A stretch of 64,000 bases of DNA from JABDMH01 sp965223025 (GTDB lineage: Bacteria; Bacteroidota; Bacteroidia; Chitinophagales; Saprospiraceae). The notes under the pieces were generated by a model, which was not told the DNA's origin, made no database searches, and worked only from the letters and a program-made list of their open reading frames with translations. This document shows, in pieces, positions 45,949 through 56,700 of this stretch. A program made the position numbers and the translations under genes. How positions within the stretch are numbered: the stretch's first letter is position 1; each line of letters begins with the position of its first letter. Location of the stretch: contig CBDCVP010000023.1 of NCBI GenBank assembly GCA_965223025.1, positions 2,480,001 through 2,544,000 on the forward strand, in the 5' to 3' direction.

Positions 45949-48900
45949 TTATTGAATAATCATTTTCTTACTAATTTTCGAACCATCAGCGTTCAGCTCA
46001 TAGTACAGCATTCCCTTGACAGAAAGTTCTTCCGCATCATACTGTACTTTGTTCAGTCCTTTACTGAAATCTCCTGAGATTTCCTTCAACATTTTGCCTG
46101 AGACATCGTATATCTTCAACGAAGCATGCATGGCCTGAGGCAAGTTAAATCGAATGGTGGTAGATTCAGTAAATGGATTGGGCTCGTTCTGGAAAAGTTC
46201 CAGGCTGTTTTTGCCCACAGCATCTGTGAAGTTTAAAGCAATACCTTGACTTGGCCTTGATGCTGGATATGAGATGGCTTCAGTCACTACGCCATTCATA
46301 CTCACGACGTCTCTCAGCCTGCCGTTGGATTTCACATCTAATACAATGGCAAACACAGTTTCATCCATAAGATCCGTAGCAAAATCAGTATGCCAACTCA
46401 GGGTTACCGTCCCCTCTTTCTCACGCTTCAATCCAAAATTGGAAGCGTCCAAGTTTAGCTGCTGATTGCCGATCACATCTGAAATCGAAACCACCTGCGA
46501 TGCGATATCCAAGGTAAACTGGAATCCCTCATACGATTGAGACTGATCCACTTTAAAGGGCACGATGATTTGCTCACCCTTGACTAGGTCTCTGTCTTCT
46601 GTATGGAAAACCAACTGATTGGCAGAGCGTGCAGATCGTTTGGCAGGATCACTATCCAGATCGAGGTCACCGATCTTTATTCCTAGGAAGTCGCGCTTCA
46701 TTTGAGGCTGATCAACGCTGATAACTAATCTCTCTGGAAATAGCTCTGATTGGGGATTCTCTGTTTCGAACTCAAAGTCCTTAAGAAGAAACCTCCAAGA
46801 TGTGTTATTCTGATACATGGATATCTCACCAAGTATGAGTTTCCTCATTTCCAAAAGATCCAGTGCATTGATGAAGCCATCTTTATTTACGTCGGCAGCG
46901 ATCAGCTTGTAAGGAGAATCCATGGTCTCCATACCCACGATATGCTTCTGTAGTAGTATGAGATCCATCGTCGATACTCCATTGGTGTGAGCAATGTCTT
47001 TGGTCGGTGTGATCGTGGTGAGCATCCCCATTGGAATCTGAAAATCATATAATCCATCAGCTCCGGTAACCAAACTGGCGACTAGATTTTCACCAGTGGC
47101 AGACACATCGACTTGTTCGATCATACTTCCGTTTTCGTTGATAATGTTCCCTAGCAGACGACCTTTATCGGTGTCATCAATATCAGGACATCCACCCATG
47201 TTGTTTTGTACCACTAGGAGTACATCACAGTAGTCAAATGAGCCTCGCTCATCAATGACCCATAGACGGATGGTCTGTGTGCCTACATGTTCACAACCTA
47301 CATTGATGCTATCGGCATCCTCTTCCCAGGTGTCGTCATCTTCGCCATCCAGGATCTCGATGCGGAAGGAGATTTCTCCCTCACTGCCGCATGCTGGCGC
47401 ACTGCTGCGATCAAACTCGTCGGCCCACACGGTGACCACCGCTGTATCTATCTCTCCATCCTGATCTACATCCCAGGGTGTCAGCTCGGCTGTCAAACTG
47501 GTGATACAGATCGCTGCTGGCTTCTTGCCTGTCACTATATCAAAGTAATCGATGCAGTACGATTCGTTCTGGCACTCGTCCGTCACCCGTACCTTCAGCT
47601 GATAGCTGCCGGTCGTCAGATCGGGTATGACCACATGGAAGCTCGTCTCTGTGCCTTCCAGATCATCGCCTCCGCTATCCACACTCTCCTTCTCTTCTTT
47701 GATGATCTCAAAGAGCTCATAGTGGTAGGATAGCGCTCCACACGCATCCGTGACCGTGACTTCCTGATCAAGGGTATACGCACAGCCTGCTGCTTCTACC
47801 ACATCCAACTCCTCGGTAAAGGTGCATACAGGTTCTAATGTATCCTGTACTATGATCTTCTGCTCCCAGGTGATCGTATGTCCTGCATACTGTGGATCTA
47901 ACCACCAGTAGGAGGCATTGTCTGGCTTGCCACCTAGGTAGCACCAGTCCATGAAATACCAGGTCCTCACTACTTTGTAGCACGCCTCGTCTCCTCCTAC
48001 TATCTTAAATACTTTGTCCGAGTGTGAGATGCCTACTATGCGACAGTCATCGTCAAACAGGTACTCGGGTTGGCCCACCACCTCGGGAGATAGCGCACCC
48101 ACTGCATTGCCGGCTTCATCGTACTCTATGCCACAGGTATATACCGTAGTCTCGTGTGGCTTGTAGAACATGCCTTTCTCCAACTCACAGTTGTTGCCTA
48201 CCCAGATCAGCTGCTTGCGTGTCACGGTATCCCGACGGTGACCTTGGTCGTAATGACCTTCTCCCGGAGGACATCCTGGCACCAGCTTCCATTTGCGATA
48301 GATGTATCCCTGACCACAGTGGTCAAACTCACACCATACTTCCTGGTGACACTCGATTGCCTTGGCACAGTTGGCCACTACCTGACCATTGTACGCATGG
48401 ATCGTGTCATAATAGGTCCAGCAGGTGTCGTAGCTGATCGTCTTCCAGACATAGCCCAGATGTGGATCATGCTCTTTTACCTTCTTCTCAATCGTTTCAC
48501 AGGTGCAATGCTCATCTAAGTAATATCCATAGGTAGCATCGGGTATGTTGCCATACTCATCCTTCCATACTTTCTCATATCCACCAAAGCGCTCATCCAA
48601 GGCTGCCAAGGCATCCGCATCCCCCGTCTTGGCCTGCTCCACGATGTACTCGATGGATACTGGATGGGGCTCGTCTCCATAATAGTACTTTGACTTCTTA
48701 TAAGCTGCACAGGTGATTTCCTGATCCGCTACTTCGTGTGCTATGGTCACTGGCGTCTTGTCTTCTACTTTCACCCAGGTCCAACACTTGCTCCAGTTGC
48801 ACCAGTAATCCATCACTAGCAGCTCTACCATCACCTCTTCGCAGGCATCTTCGCAATCGAAAGGTACCGCATCGCTCCAGCCACCTCCGATCTGCTCGTA

Positions 48901-51426
48901 CAGATCCATCTCTGACTGGATCTCTGCATCACTCCACCCATATACACCTGGCAACTGCTTGAACTCATCAAAACAGTATTTTACTGCATCTGAATCATCG
49001 ATATCATTGTATTCAAGTATATGCTCATATCCTTCTACATTGCCTATCTCAGGACCTAGGCCCCCTACTCTACTGTAGCCATACGCACTGCGATAACCTC
49101 TGTAGCATTCTTTAAACAACTGTTTGAAATAGTGATCATCCACTTCGTATGGGTGATCTACACACTTCAGCGTCGCATGCTTCATCAATGCATACTGCCA
49201 TGAATTGTAGATGATCTCTCCACACTCCACATAATCATTGCACAACCATTCCAGATACTTGGCATAATGTGCCTCCACTTCGTCTACATGTTTGTCCTTC
49301 TCCAGCTTCGCACAATGAAGTGTGTCGTAGTGCTCATTGGTGCAGCACCATACCGTCTTGTCACATAGATCTACACAGGACTCATACCAGTTGGCTCGCC
49401 TGGCCAACAGCAAGTTCACCTCGCAGTTGTCCCAGCTACCTTCGTCAAATACTTCTGCATCTACCCATACTTTCTTGCCACTTAAGCCTACGGTCACTCC
49501 CTTATCACAGATCGCTACTGGCTTGGTGTAGTCTTTTACCTTCACCCAGCATGTATCATAGCCCAGGTTGTGACAACTGTCGTAGGCCTCGTAGTAGATC
49601 GGGGTGGCATCGTTGCCATGCGGTATCTTCACCTGCTTATGGCTTTCATACAGATAGTGATCTTCCTCCGATTGCTCCAAAACCAAGGTCGCAATACCTG
49701 GAACTATCGCCTTGACATATTTTACTCCACTCCAATCGTCATGTACATATACTGGTGGAATGTAGCTATGTGAGGCACAATCGTGCGAGCTCGCTGGTAT
49801 AAACAGCGTATCATCGTGTATCAAATCTTCGTTGGCTTTGGCATCCAGCGCGCACTCCACGATCGGTGGTAATGTATCCAGGTCTACTACCCAGAACTCA
49901 CATCTCCAATAGCCTGGGGCTATCGAATCCAGCGGTGCAGCTACTGCTGTCTCCATCCAACCATCTATGAAGGCCGTAATCCCTCCTAGCGTACCACGGT
50001 CTTCGAAGCAAAACTCATCGCAAGCCTCCAGTGCCAAGGTCGTAGAAAATCCAGCTGGTACCGCTACGAAATCTCCGTTTAAGCGATATCCCGCATTGAC
50101 ACCATCTGATCCACTGATGGTAAAGCTCAAGTCGCCATCTTGCGGAATGTTTACACACATGCGTGCATATTCATTCTCGTCATAACTGCGCAAAAATGCC
50201 GATGATGCGCCGGTTGCACCGATCTGCTTAAGGGCAGGATTTGGTAGATCCGTCCCACCGTAAAAGGCTGATACATCAATGCCACCAGTATCTACAGTGA
50301 TATCGGCAGATGACGTACTTCTGCTATAATACCAGTGCTTGGGATGGTAGGTATTGACAAAATCTGCTGTCACATCCGATCTGCCGATTGCATCGTACAA
50401 GCCGGGTGTGCCATAGCAGCTTTGCTTAATCTCTACATTCACCTTGTACTGGCTGGAGCATTCGCTCAGGCCTACCGGCCATGCATCTACATGCACGCTC
50501 ACTCCGCACTTTGGATCAAACTCGTTGGGATAAAACTCCAATAAGCCCGTCTCCTTATTGTACTCCGTCTTGATGAAGGCGATCGCTTGAAAGCGCTCGA
50601 TCGAATCGGCTGCTCCATAATTGAATGCACGACCGGCTACCATGTAAGGGCCTAACTTCCCTCCGGTACCGCAGTACACCGTGTCTTTCTCCGGGCAGAA
50701 CGCATTGTCTACCGTAATCTGGGGCAAGCGTAGCACATATATCGTATCATATCCTGCTCCGCGTCGTCCTTCTTTGTCGAAAGCCTCATACTCCCGCAAA
50801 ATGATCTTTGCAGTATCATTCGCGGCCGTACCTAATGAATCGGCATCGCAGTGCTTGGCTGTGATCCAATCCGCCACAAAAGTCGCATCTTCTGATCCGC
50901 GACATGGTACCGTCGCCTGTGGTGGCACATCGTGGATGTGGCCGCCATGTACCAGAGGATCAAAGCAATATACCGTCTTAGAGCGACCTAAAATCACCGG
51001 ACCGTTGCCTTGCTTGAAGGTCAAATAACTCCAACATGAGCCACCTCCGCCTGTGATCGATACATTTACTTTTAACTGCCTGCCTATATAGGGGCACGCA
51101 TACAACATAATCTCATACATACCGCCTACATTCTGTACATAGAATATACGCTGCCCGTAGGAGCCAACTATCTCCACATCTACGCTATCGCCCTGCGCAG
51201 CTAGTGTCGCTATGTTGGTTACTAACTCGTGCACCATAATGCTGGCGCTGTCATTAACACCTATCGAGGCATTAATGTGCGTACAGTTGGGTCCGATTTG
51301 GGCTTGTGAGACGTTGATTGCCCACAAGCCCAGGAATAGAAAGATATACTTCAATCGGTCTCTGCTCGCTCTCCACAAATAAAATAACTTGTTCCCTCTA
51401 CCGGGTGTAAGGTCGATCTCTTGCAT
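45949..51426 (-). CDS. Giant Cys-rich secreted protein with dockerin-like sites and T9SS tail (paralog A)
   Basis: 1825 residues. The signal peptide ends VSQAQ (near residue 43). The ectodomain has many Cys and repeated HYR/PKD-like pieces, such as VELLVMDYWCNWSKCW followed by VKVEDKTPV, and YIRIKDRTKP-type segments. At about 1478-1530 lie two dockerin-like loops (NGVSTMDLILLQKHIVG, then ADVNKDGFINALDLLEMRKL). The C-terminal 80 residues carry NEPNPF and end KMIIQ, the type A sorting signal. It aligns over most of its length with the gene at 53762-58534 but has an extra module near 365-500 and a longer insertion near 790-860. It is probably a large surface or sheath protein; the partner of the dockerin is unknown. 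Confidence 0.85.
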   Translation of the reverse strand: MQEIDLTPGRGNKLFYLWRASRDRLKYIFLFLGLWAINVSQAQIGPNCTHINASIGVNDSASIMVHELVTNIATLAAQGDSVDVEIVGSYGQRIFYVQNVGGMYEIMLYACPYIGRQLKVNVSITGGGGSCWSYLTFKQGNGPVILGRSKTVYCFDPLVHGGHIHDVPPQATVPCRGSEDATFVADWITAKHCDADSLGTAANDTAKIILREYEAFDKEGRRGAGYDTIYVLRLPQITVDNAFCPEKDTVYCGTGGKLGPYMVAGRAFNYGAADSIERFQAIAFIKTEYNKETGLLEFYPNEFDPKCGVSVHVDAWPVGLSECSSQYKVNVEIKQSCYGTPGLYDAIGRSDVTADFVNTYHPKHWYYSRSTSSADITVDTGGIDVSAFYGGTDLPNPALKQIGATGASSAFLRSYDENEYARMCVNIPQDGDLSFTISGSDGVNAGYRLNGDFVAVPAGFSTTLALEACDEFCFEDRGTLGGITAFIDGWMETAVAAPLDSIAPGYWRCEFWVVDLDTLPPIVECALDAKANEDLIHDDTLFIPASSHDCASHSYIPPVYVHDDWSGVKYVKAIVPGIATLVLEQSEEDHYLYESHKQVKIPHGNDATPIYYEAYDSCHNLGYDTCWVKVKDYTKPVAICDKGVTVGLSGKKVWVDAEVFDEGSWDNCEVNLLLARRANWYESCVDLCDKTVWCCTNEHYDTLHCAKLEKDKHVDEVEAHYAKYLEWLCNDYVECGEIIYNSWQYALMKHATLKCVDHPYEVDDHYFKQLFKECYRGYRSAYGYSRVGGLGPEIGNVEGYEHILEYNDIDDSDAVKYCFDEFKQLPGVYGWSDAEIQSEMDLYEQIGGGWSDAVPFDCEDACEEVMVELLVMDYWCNWSKCWTWVKVEDKTPVTIAHEVADQEITCAAYKKSKYYYGDEPHPVSIEYIVEQAKTGDADALAALDERFGGYEKVWKDEYGNIPDATYGYYLDEHCTCETIEKKVKEHDPHLGYVWKTISYDTCWTYYDTIHAYNGQVVANCAKAIECHQEVWCEFDHCGQGYIYRKWKLVPGCPPGEGHYDQGHRRDTVTRKQLIWVGNNCELEKGMFYKPHETTVYTCGIEYDEAGNAVGALSPEVVGQPEYLFDDDCRIVGISHSDKVFKIVGGDEACYKVVRTWYFMDWCYLGGKPDNASYWWLDPQYAGHTITWEQKIIVQDTLEPVCTFTEELDVVEAAGCAYTLDQEVTVTDACGALSYHYELFEIIKEEKESVDSGGDDLEGTETSFHVVIPDLTTGSYQLKVRVTDECQNESYCIDYFDIVTGKKPAAICITSLTAELTPWDVDQDGEIDTAVVTVWADEFDRSSAPACGSEGEISFRIEILDGEDDDTWEEDADSINVGCEHVGTQTIRLWVIDERGSFDYCDVLLVVQNNMGGCPDIDDTDKGRLLGNIINENGSMIEQVDVSATGENLVASLVTGADGLYDFQIPMGMLTTITPTKDIAHTNGVSTMDLILLQKHIVGMETMDSPYKLIAADVNKDGFINALDLLEMRKLILGEISMYQNNTSWRFLLKDFEFETENPQSELFPERLVISVDQPQMKRDFLGIKIGDLDLDSDPAKRSARSANQLVFHTEDRDLVKGEQIIVPFKVDQSQSYEGFQFTLDIASQVVSISDVIGNQQLNLDASNFGLKREKEGTVTLSWHTDFATDLMDETVFAIVLDVKSNGRLRDVVSMNGVVTEAISYPASRPSQGIALNFTDAVGKNSLELFQNEPNPFTESTTIRFNLPQAMHASLKIYDVSGKMLKEISGDFSKGLNKVQYDAEELSVKGMLYYELNADGSKISKKMIIQ

Positions 51427-51731
51427 GGTGTTTGTTTCAGATTAACTATCCACCACACATATTCAAAAATGATACCAATTATTTTTTTAGCCCATATGTT
51501 GCCTGTTCGCTCATAGTCACAAACACATCTCTTTCAGGGAGATGTGGGAAATCACGACGCTGAATATCCAAGTCAGATTGATGAGCTGGAAGCTAAGATT
51601 CTGCCAGAAACCAGCTCCCATTTTGCTAACAAACAAACTGATCATATGGGTTGAAGATCTCCACATACTGTGGATTAATTTCATTGCCCCATTACACTGG
51701 ATTTGAGATATTTTAGGGCGTAGCAGAGACA
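51427..51731. other. Short intergenic stretch between paralog A and the intron
   Basis: No gene is evident. On the minus strand CACATCTC/GAGATGTG makes an eight-base-pair hairpin at about 51524-51546. The stretch is the downstream exon side of the intron, so before insertion it lay beside the terminator at 53625. Confidence 0.35.
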
Positions 51732-51743
51732 ATCGAGTAGGAA

Positions 51744-51773
51744 GCAAAGGTAGGATATTACTCCTAGCTTTGC
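51744..51773 (-). ncRNA. Intron domain VI
   Basis: GCAAAG pairs with CTTTGC, and TAGGA with TCCTA inside, leaving a short loop: the branch-point helix of the intron. It is followed 12 bases on by the predicted 3' splice site. Confidence 0.7.
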
Positions 51774-51783
51774 TGTCCTCTCA

Positions 51784-51817
51784 CACCACCCTGCGTACGC
51801 CTCTCGTACAGGGCGGT
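51784..51817 (-). ncRNA. Intron domain V
   Basis: ACCGCCCTGTACG pairs with CGTACGCAGGGTGGT around the AGAGG loop. It has the CGC triad of IIC introns instead of AGC. This is the catalytic core of the ribozyme, and it looks intact. Confidence 0.8.
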
Positions 51818-51828
51818 TTCTTCAACTT

Positions 51829-53237
51829 TTAACCGTAGTTTGCTATCATACTGTATAAACCTATCTTCCTGAACCATTTTAGATTCATTCCTTCATGAGC
51901 TGCGTGGGTCATTGATAATCTGTGCCATCCTTTGGTACTGCCGGCTGTTGTCCAGCTTCGGTTCCATGGGACTCCCAGTTTATGCAGAAACCTCGCTATG
52001 CCCAATGCCCGTTTACATTGCTTGAGCCTAAAGCATCTTATCCTGCGATTGAGCCAACCCTCTATGCGCCTCAGACGACTTTTCATCTTTGCATATCTAA
52101 AGTAATTGAGCCATCCTCGTAGTACAGGGTTTAGTTCCCTGACCATTTGTTCAAGGCTAATGCCTCTACTGCGTTTGGTCATCTGGCGTAGCTTGGCTTT
52201 TAAGCGGTTCTCGCTTGAAGCCCTAATTCCCCGTCCTTTAAAATGCTGTGTCCCAAAAAATTGAGCTGGTCAGGGCGTACTATCTTCGTCTTCTCTCTAT
52301 TTACCTTCAAGCGTAGCCGCCCTTCGATAAATACAGTAATACTCGATAGTACTCGTTTGGCTGATGCTTCGCTGCCTACCAGTATGATTAGGTCGTCTGC
52401 ATAGCGTACAAACTTGTGTCCTCGCCTCTCTAATTCCTTGTCTAACTCATCTAATACTATGTTGGACAATAGAGGTGATAATGGACTGCCTTGTGGTGTG
52501 CCTTTTATCCGCTGGCTACTCATCCCCTCTCTTAGCATTCCTGCTTTCAAAAATCGATTGATGAGCCGTAGAAGATTCCTGTCTCCTATGCGGTTACCCA
52601 GCATCCACAACAGACGGTCGTGGTTTACTTCGTCAAAGAATTTTGCCATGTCCATATCTACAACCCAGTCTTTCCCTTTGGCTACGTAGTCGCCCGCTTG
52701 CTTTAACGCTTGGTGGGCATTACGCTTCGGTCTAAATCCATAGCTGTATTCTGAAAATATGGGTTCGTAACGCTTTGATAAGACTTGACTGATGGCTTGT
52801 TGTACCATCCTATCTTTGACGGTGGGTATGCCTAACTTACGTTCTCCGCCTTTCGGCTTCGGTATGCACACCTCTTTGACTGCACTAACTCGGTAGGTGC
52901 CCTTGCCTAGCTGGTCTTGGAGCTCCTGCCGGTGGGTGGAAAACCACTCCTTTAGCTCTGTTACTCCCATCCCATCTATGCCTGCACTCCCTCCGTTAGT
53001 CACTACTTGCCGCAGTGCGGCAGTTAGGTTCGATAGCTCCGTTAATTCTGCCATCATTCCTTGCGTTAAGGCTCGTTCTTCTTTACAGCTTGACAACCAC
53101 TCCTGTCTCACCCGGCCGCTCTTGGTACAGTATACGTCTGTACCTTTCACTACGGGTGTGCATCCCCATTCGTCCGCTCCTGGCAAACTCATCTGGAAAC
53201 CTTCTCGTTTTTTCTGACTTCTTAATGATCGTTCCAT
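51829..53237 (-). pseudogene. Intron reverse transcriptase/maturase (LtrA type) with one-base frameshift
   Basis: The gene starts at the ATG at 53237 (MERSLRSQKKREGF). The reverse transcriptase has the usual blocks, VSAVKEVCIPKPKGGERKLG, EYSYGFRPKRNAHQAL, DMDMAKFFDEVNHDRL, the TPQGSPLSPLLSNI block and the catalytic RYADDLIIL. At about 52217, after DGELGL, a missing base throws the frame to an early stop at 52200. In the neighbouring frame the text continues SSENRLKAKLRQMTKRS and on through the maturase domain X (GISLEQMVRELNPVLRGW, YSMIANYG). Restoring one base would give about 470 residues. It could also be a sequencing error. Confidence 0.85.
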
Positions 53238-53624
53238 TCTGTAAAGCAACTGCTCCTTAGTTGAAAATTTGACCCTTCCCTAAAATGGCATTACCCATCC
53301 CTTTTAACGGTACTATGGTCGCTGCTGACTTCTCAATCTCCTCTCGGACACTGAGACCTCCCACGTTAAGGTATCATTACTCCCATTGATGCTACTGCAT
53401 TTACTACCCAACTTTACGTCTAGTCTTATGGTCTTCGGTGTCTATTGCCACCTTTACCAGTTGGTAAGCCTCCTATGCAGTTCCTGTCTGTTAGCACCTA
53501 TGTTTGTTTTAGGCTTCCTTCGGATTCCACCTCACGATGGACACCCTTGCCCTCAACTTATGGTTCGTACTAGCTCGCCCATTAGGGACTTTAACCCTTG
53601 ATAATGATACCATGCATGGCAAAC

Positions 53625-53656
53625 AAAAAAGCCGTCCTCTTTAGGACGGCTTTTTT
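53625..53656 (-). terminator. Bidirectional Rho-independent terminator (intron target)
   Basis: GCCGTCC/GGACGGC is a seven-base-pair stem, extended by six A/T pairs, with T-tracts on either side, so it can act in both directions. In the minus direction it ends the paralog B transcript, and its T-tract is the point where the intron begins. Confidence 0.85.
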
Positions 53657-53702
53657 ACTAGAACTCATGTATAGTAACTAACTCAAGGATAAACTTTTTT
53701 CT

Positions 53703-53746
53703 GATTGGGATTTGGAGAGCCAACGCGGCTCTCCTTTTTCCCAATC
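53703..53746 (-). other. Long hairpin just after the paralog B stop
   Basis: GATTGGG/CCCAATC (outer, seven pairs) and GGAGAGCC/GGCTCTCC (inner, eight pairs) are separated by a small asymmetric A/T loop. It starts 15 bases past the stop codon and is not followed by a T-tract in the minus direction. It may protect the 3' end of the mRNA or work with the terminator downstream. Confidence 0.5.
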
Positions 53747-53761
53747 GGATTATCTCACGAT

Positions 53762-56700
53762 CTATTCAATGATTACCATTTTTCGAGTTGCAGTATAGGT
53801 GTCGCTATCAAGTTGATAGTACAAGACACCGGTTGCATTTAGATCGTTCTTCTTCATCGTTACTTCATTGTAACCCTTCTGGAATTCACCAGTGACTACT
53901 TTCAGTACTTTTCCAGTCACATCATAGACTGTCAATGTCGTGGCAGCCGTTTCAGGCAACCTAAATCCAATAGCAGTTGTTTCCTTAAATGGATTCGGCC
54001 GGTTTTGATACAGGGTGAAACTTGCATCAAGGCTTTCTTCATTCAAGAACTCAAGCGCTACTCCCAACAATTCGTTGGAACTGCTGTAGGCTTCAGCGTC
54101 GGTGATCTTATCATTCACCGTAAGAACCTCACTGAGCATTCCATCCACTTTGGCATCAAATACGAGTGTAAAGAGTACTTCATCACTTGCTATCTCCACA
54201 GCCTCAGCACTATGCCAGCTGGTGGCAATCATGCCCTCTGCTACCGCATTGAAAGCGAAGTTCTCTTCATCCAGATCTAATCCCTCAGCAATATCGACGT
54301 CTACTAATTTCAATGACTGTGCATCAAAATTCAAAGTGTATTGGTAACCTTCGATGTCCCTGAAGTTTCCAGCAGTGATATCCACTTTGTATTGATTACC
54401 TGCAGTCAGTGTTTGGTCCATAGTCTGAAGAACCAGATTCTTAGCAGATCTTGCACTTCGGCTAGGATCGTTATCTACGTTGACATCTCCCTTCTTGACT
54501 CCGACAAAATCAACCGCCATCGATCCACTTACACCTCTTAAGGTATAGGTATCTTGACCATCCACACTGTTAGCGAAAGTCCAAGAATTCGAATTCGGGA
54601 ATCGGCTGGTCTTACCAAGTATCAGTCTTCTGATGTCCAGTAGATCCAGTGCCGTAATCTTTCCATCGTTATTTACGTCAGCTGCCATCAGACGATATTC
54701 ATTCTTGAGATTAGATCGTCCGAGAATATGCTTCTGGATCTGAATCATATCCGCTGTGCTGATGCCGTTGTCATGCTCAATATCCTTTACAGGCTCAATG
54801 GTAACATCAACACCTAATGTGCTGGCAAATCCGTAAGCTCCACTGCTCGTCGTCAAGAAATCGAGGTCAGTGCCGTCCGACAGGCTGGCTTTCACGTTCA
54901 CCTGCTCAACACTCTCATTCAATTCTGTTGCTATAGATCCTGTCACACTACCTTGCGCACTGATGCCACCACATCCGCCCATATTATTCTGGACGATTAG
55001 CAATACATCGCAGTAATCAGCACTTCCAGTTGGACTCAATACCCACATACGGACCTGACGAGCACCTACATGCTCACAACCCACGTTTAAGCTATCTAGA
55101 TCATCATCCAGATCCAAGGTAGCTGAATCAGCGTCGGTGTTAAATTCAATGTAGAATTCAAGATCATCGTCGTCAAAGCCACATGGTGCTGAACTGCTAG
55201 AGTTAAACTCTTTTGCCCAAACTGTCGCTGCAGCCGTATCGATGGTTCCATCACCATTGGTATCCCAAGGTGTGAGCTCTACCGTAATGCTCGAGATACA
55301 GATCGGTGAAGGTTTCTTGCCAGTCTCTACTGTAAACACATAGGTACAGATGCTCTCGTTTTGGCAATCGTCGGTGACGATGGCAGTCAAACGGTAGTCA
55401 CCAGCCGTCAATCCAGCTGCATTGAGTATTGCATTGCCGGTACCTGTTGACAAGTCTCCTTCCCAACGCTCAACTTCCTCATCACCCTTGGTGATGTTTT
55501 CTAGTATGGCCTCGTAGGATACCAAGCCACAGTCATCCTGTACATCTAGGGTTGCGCTGAAGTCGTAATCACAACCACCTGCTTCGATGGTACCTCCATC
55601 AGCAACAGGACCAGTGATCGTACACATTGGACCAACAGTATCTCGCACTATGATCTTCTGCTCATACTCAAACTGCTTTCCACGTCTACCCTCCACACCT
55701 GGACCAATTGGACCAACTACATCAATAAGTGGCTCTACCGGACCAAACATCCAGCTGTCTCCTTCAGGTTTTCCTACACCACACCAATCGGCGAAACACC
55801 AGGTTCTTACGATTTTATAGCATGCTTCATCTCCTCCCACTACTCTGTAAACTTTGTCATAGTGCCCAATACCCACCAATCTGCAATCGTCATCGAAGTT
55901 GTACTTTGGTGCTCCAATGTTGGCAGGATCTGCAGCACCCACTACATTACCGCTACCAAGCGGATCAAACTCAATACCGCATAGATCGAGAATGGTGTCG
56001 TTAGGATAGGAGAACATACCCCTATCTAGTGGACACTCATTACCTACCCAGATCTGCTGGATACGGAAAATGGTATCTCCACCGTGACCTGCATGTGCCG
56101 TCGGGGAAGTACCGGTTGTGGGACAGCCTTTGTAAATCTTAAACTTACGGTAGATATAACCCTGGCCACATTCATCCAATGAATACCAGACTTTTTGCTC
56201 ACACTGTACACCTTTGCCGCAATTTACGGTCACCACTCCATGCGTTAGTGGTTCAACAACCTCTTCATAGAAGCACTCTCTCACTGGCTTCCTGACATAG
56301 GTAGTCGTACCTGAATGCTCATCAACCTCGGGCATTGTCACCGTTTTCGTGGTGCAATCACATGTACTATCAATCAAGGTGATGTCACAGTCGAGTGGGT
56401 CACCTTCCTCATCTACAAAATTGCCATATGGATCCGTCCACGCTTTCTGGTATCCACCAAAAATAGCATTCAAGCTATCCAGGGCTTCAGCATCGTCCTG
56501 GCTGGCCGCATCTACCAAATCAGAAATGCTCGCAACCTCGCCACCCAAACTGTAACTATTGGCACGATATGTCTTGCAGGTGATTTCTACTGACAATTCA
56601 ACATCTTTTCCAACAGCAATGGGAGTCTTGTCTTCTACCCATACATCTGTCCAGCACTTGCTCCAGTTGCACCAGTAGTCCATGACCAGCAGCTCCACAC

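Larger units (their letters stand above)
51732..53624 (-). mobile_element. Group IIC intron inserted after a terminator
   Basis: 1893 bases on the minus strand. The 5' end reads GTTTGCCATGCATGG, and the AGGGTTAAAGTCCC block 26 bases on sits where group IIC introns (Oceanobacillus type) have AGGGTGAGAGTCCC. Internally GGGTGTCCATCGTGAGG and GGAATCCGAAGGAAGC match domain I, and AGAAGTCAGCAG the region before the ORF. Domain V is a near-copy of that of the IIC class. The 3' end is CTACTCGAT at 51732. The first intron base directly follows the six T of the terminator, the hallmark of this class. Ends are inferred from comparison with the remembered intron. Confidence 0.85.

Noticed and set aside
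47287..49715. Long open frames (up to 148 codons) on the plus strand inside paralog A
   Set aside because: They lie opposite a clear coding gene with ordered domains, have no recognisable sequence of their own and follow from its codon use.
51517..51747. 76-codon minus-strand frame beside the intron, considered as a transposase remnant
   Set aside because: It runs across the predicted intron 3' end and I recognise no transposase motif in any of the frames.
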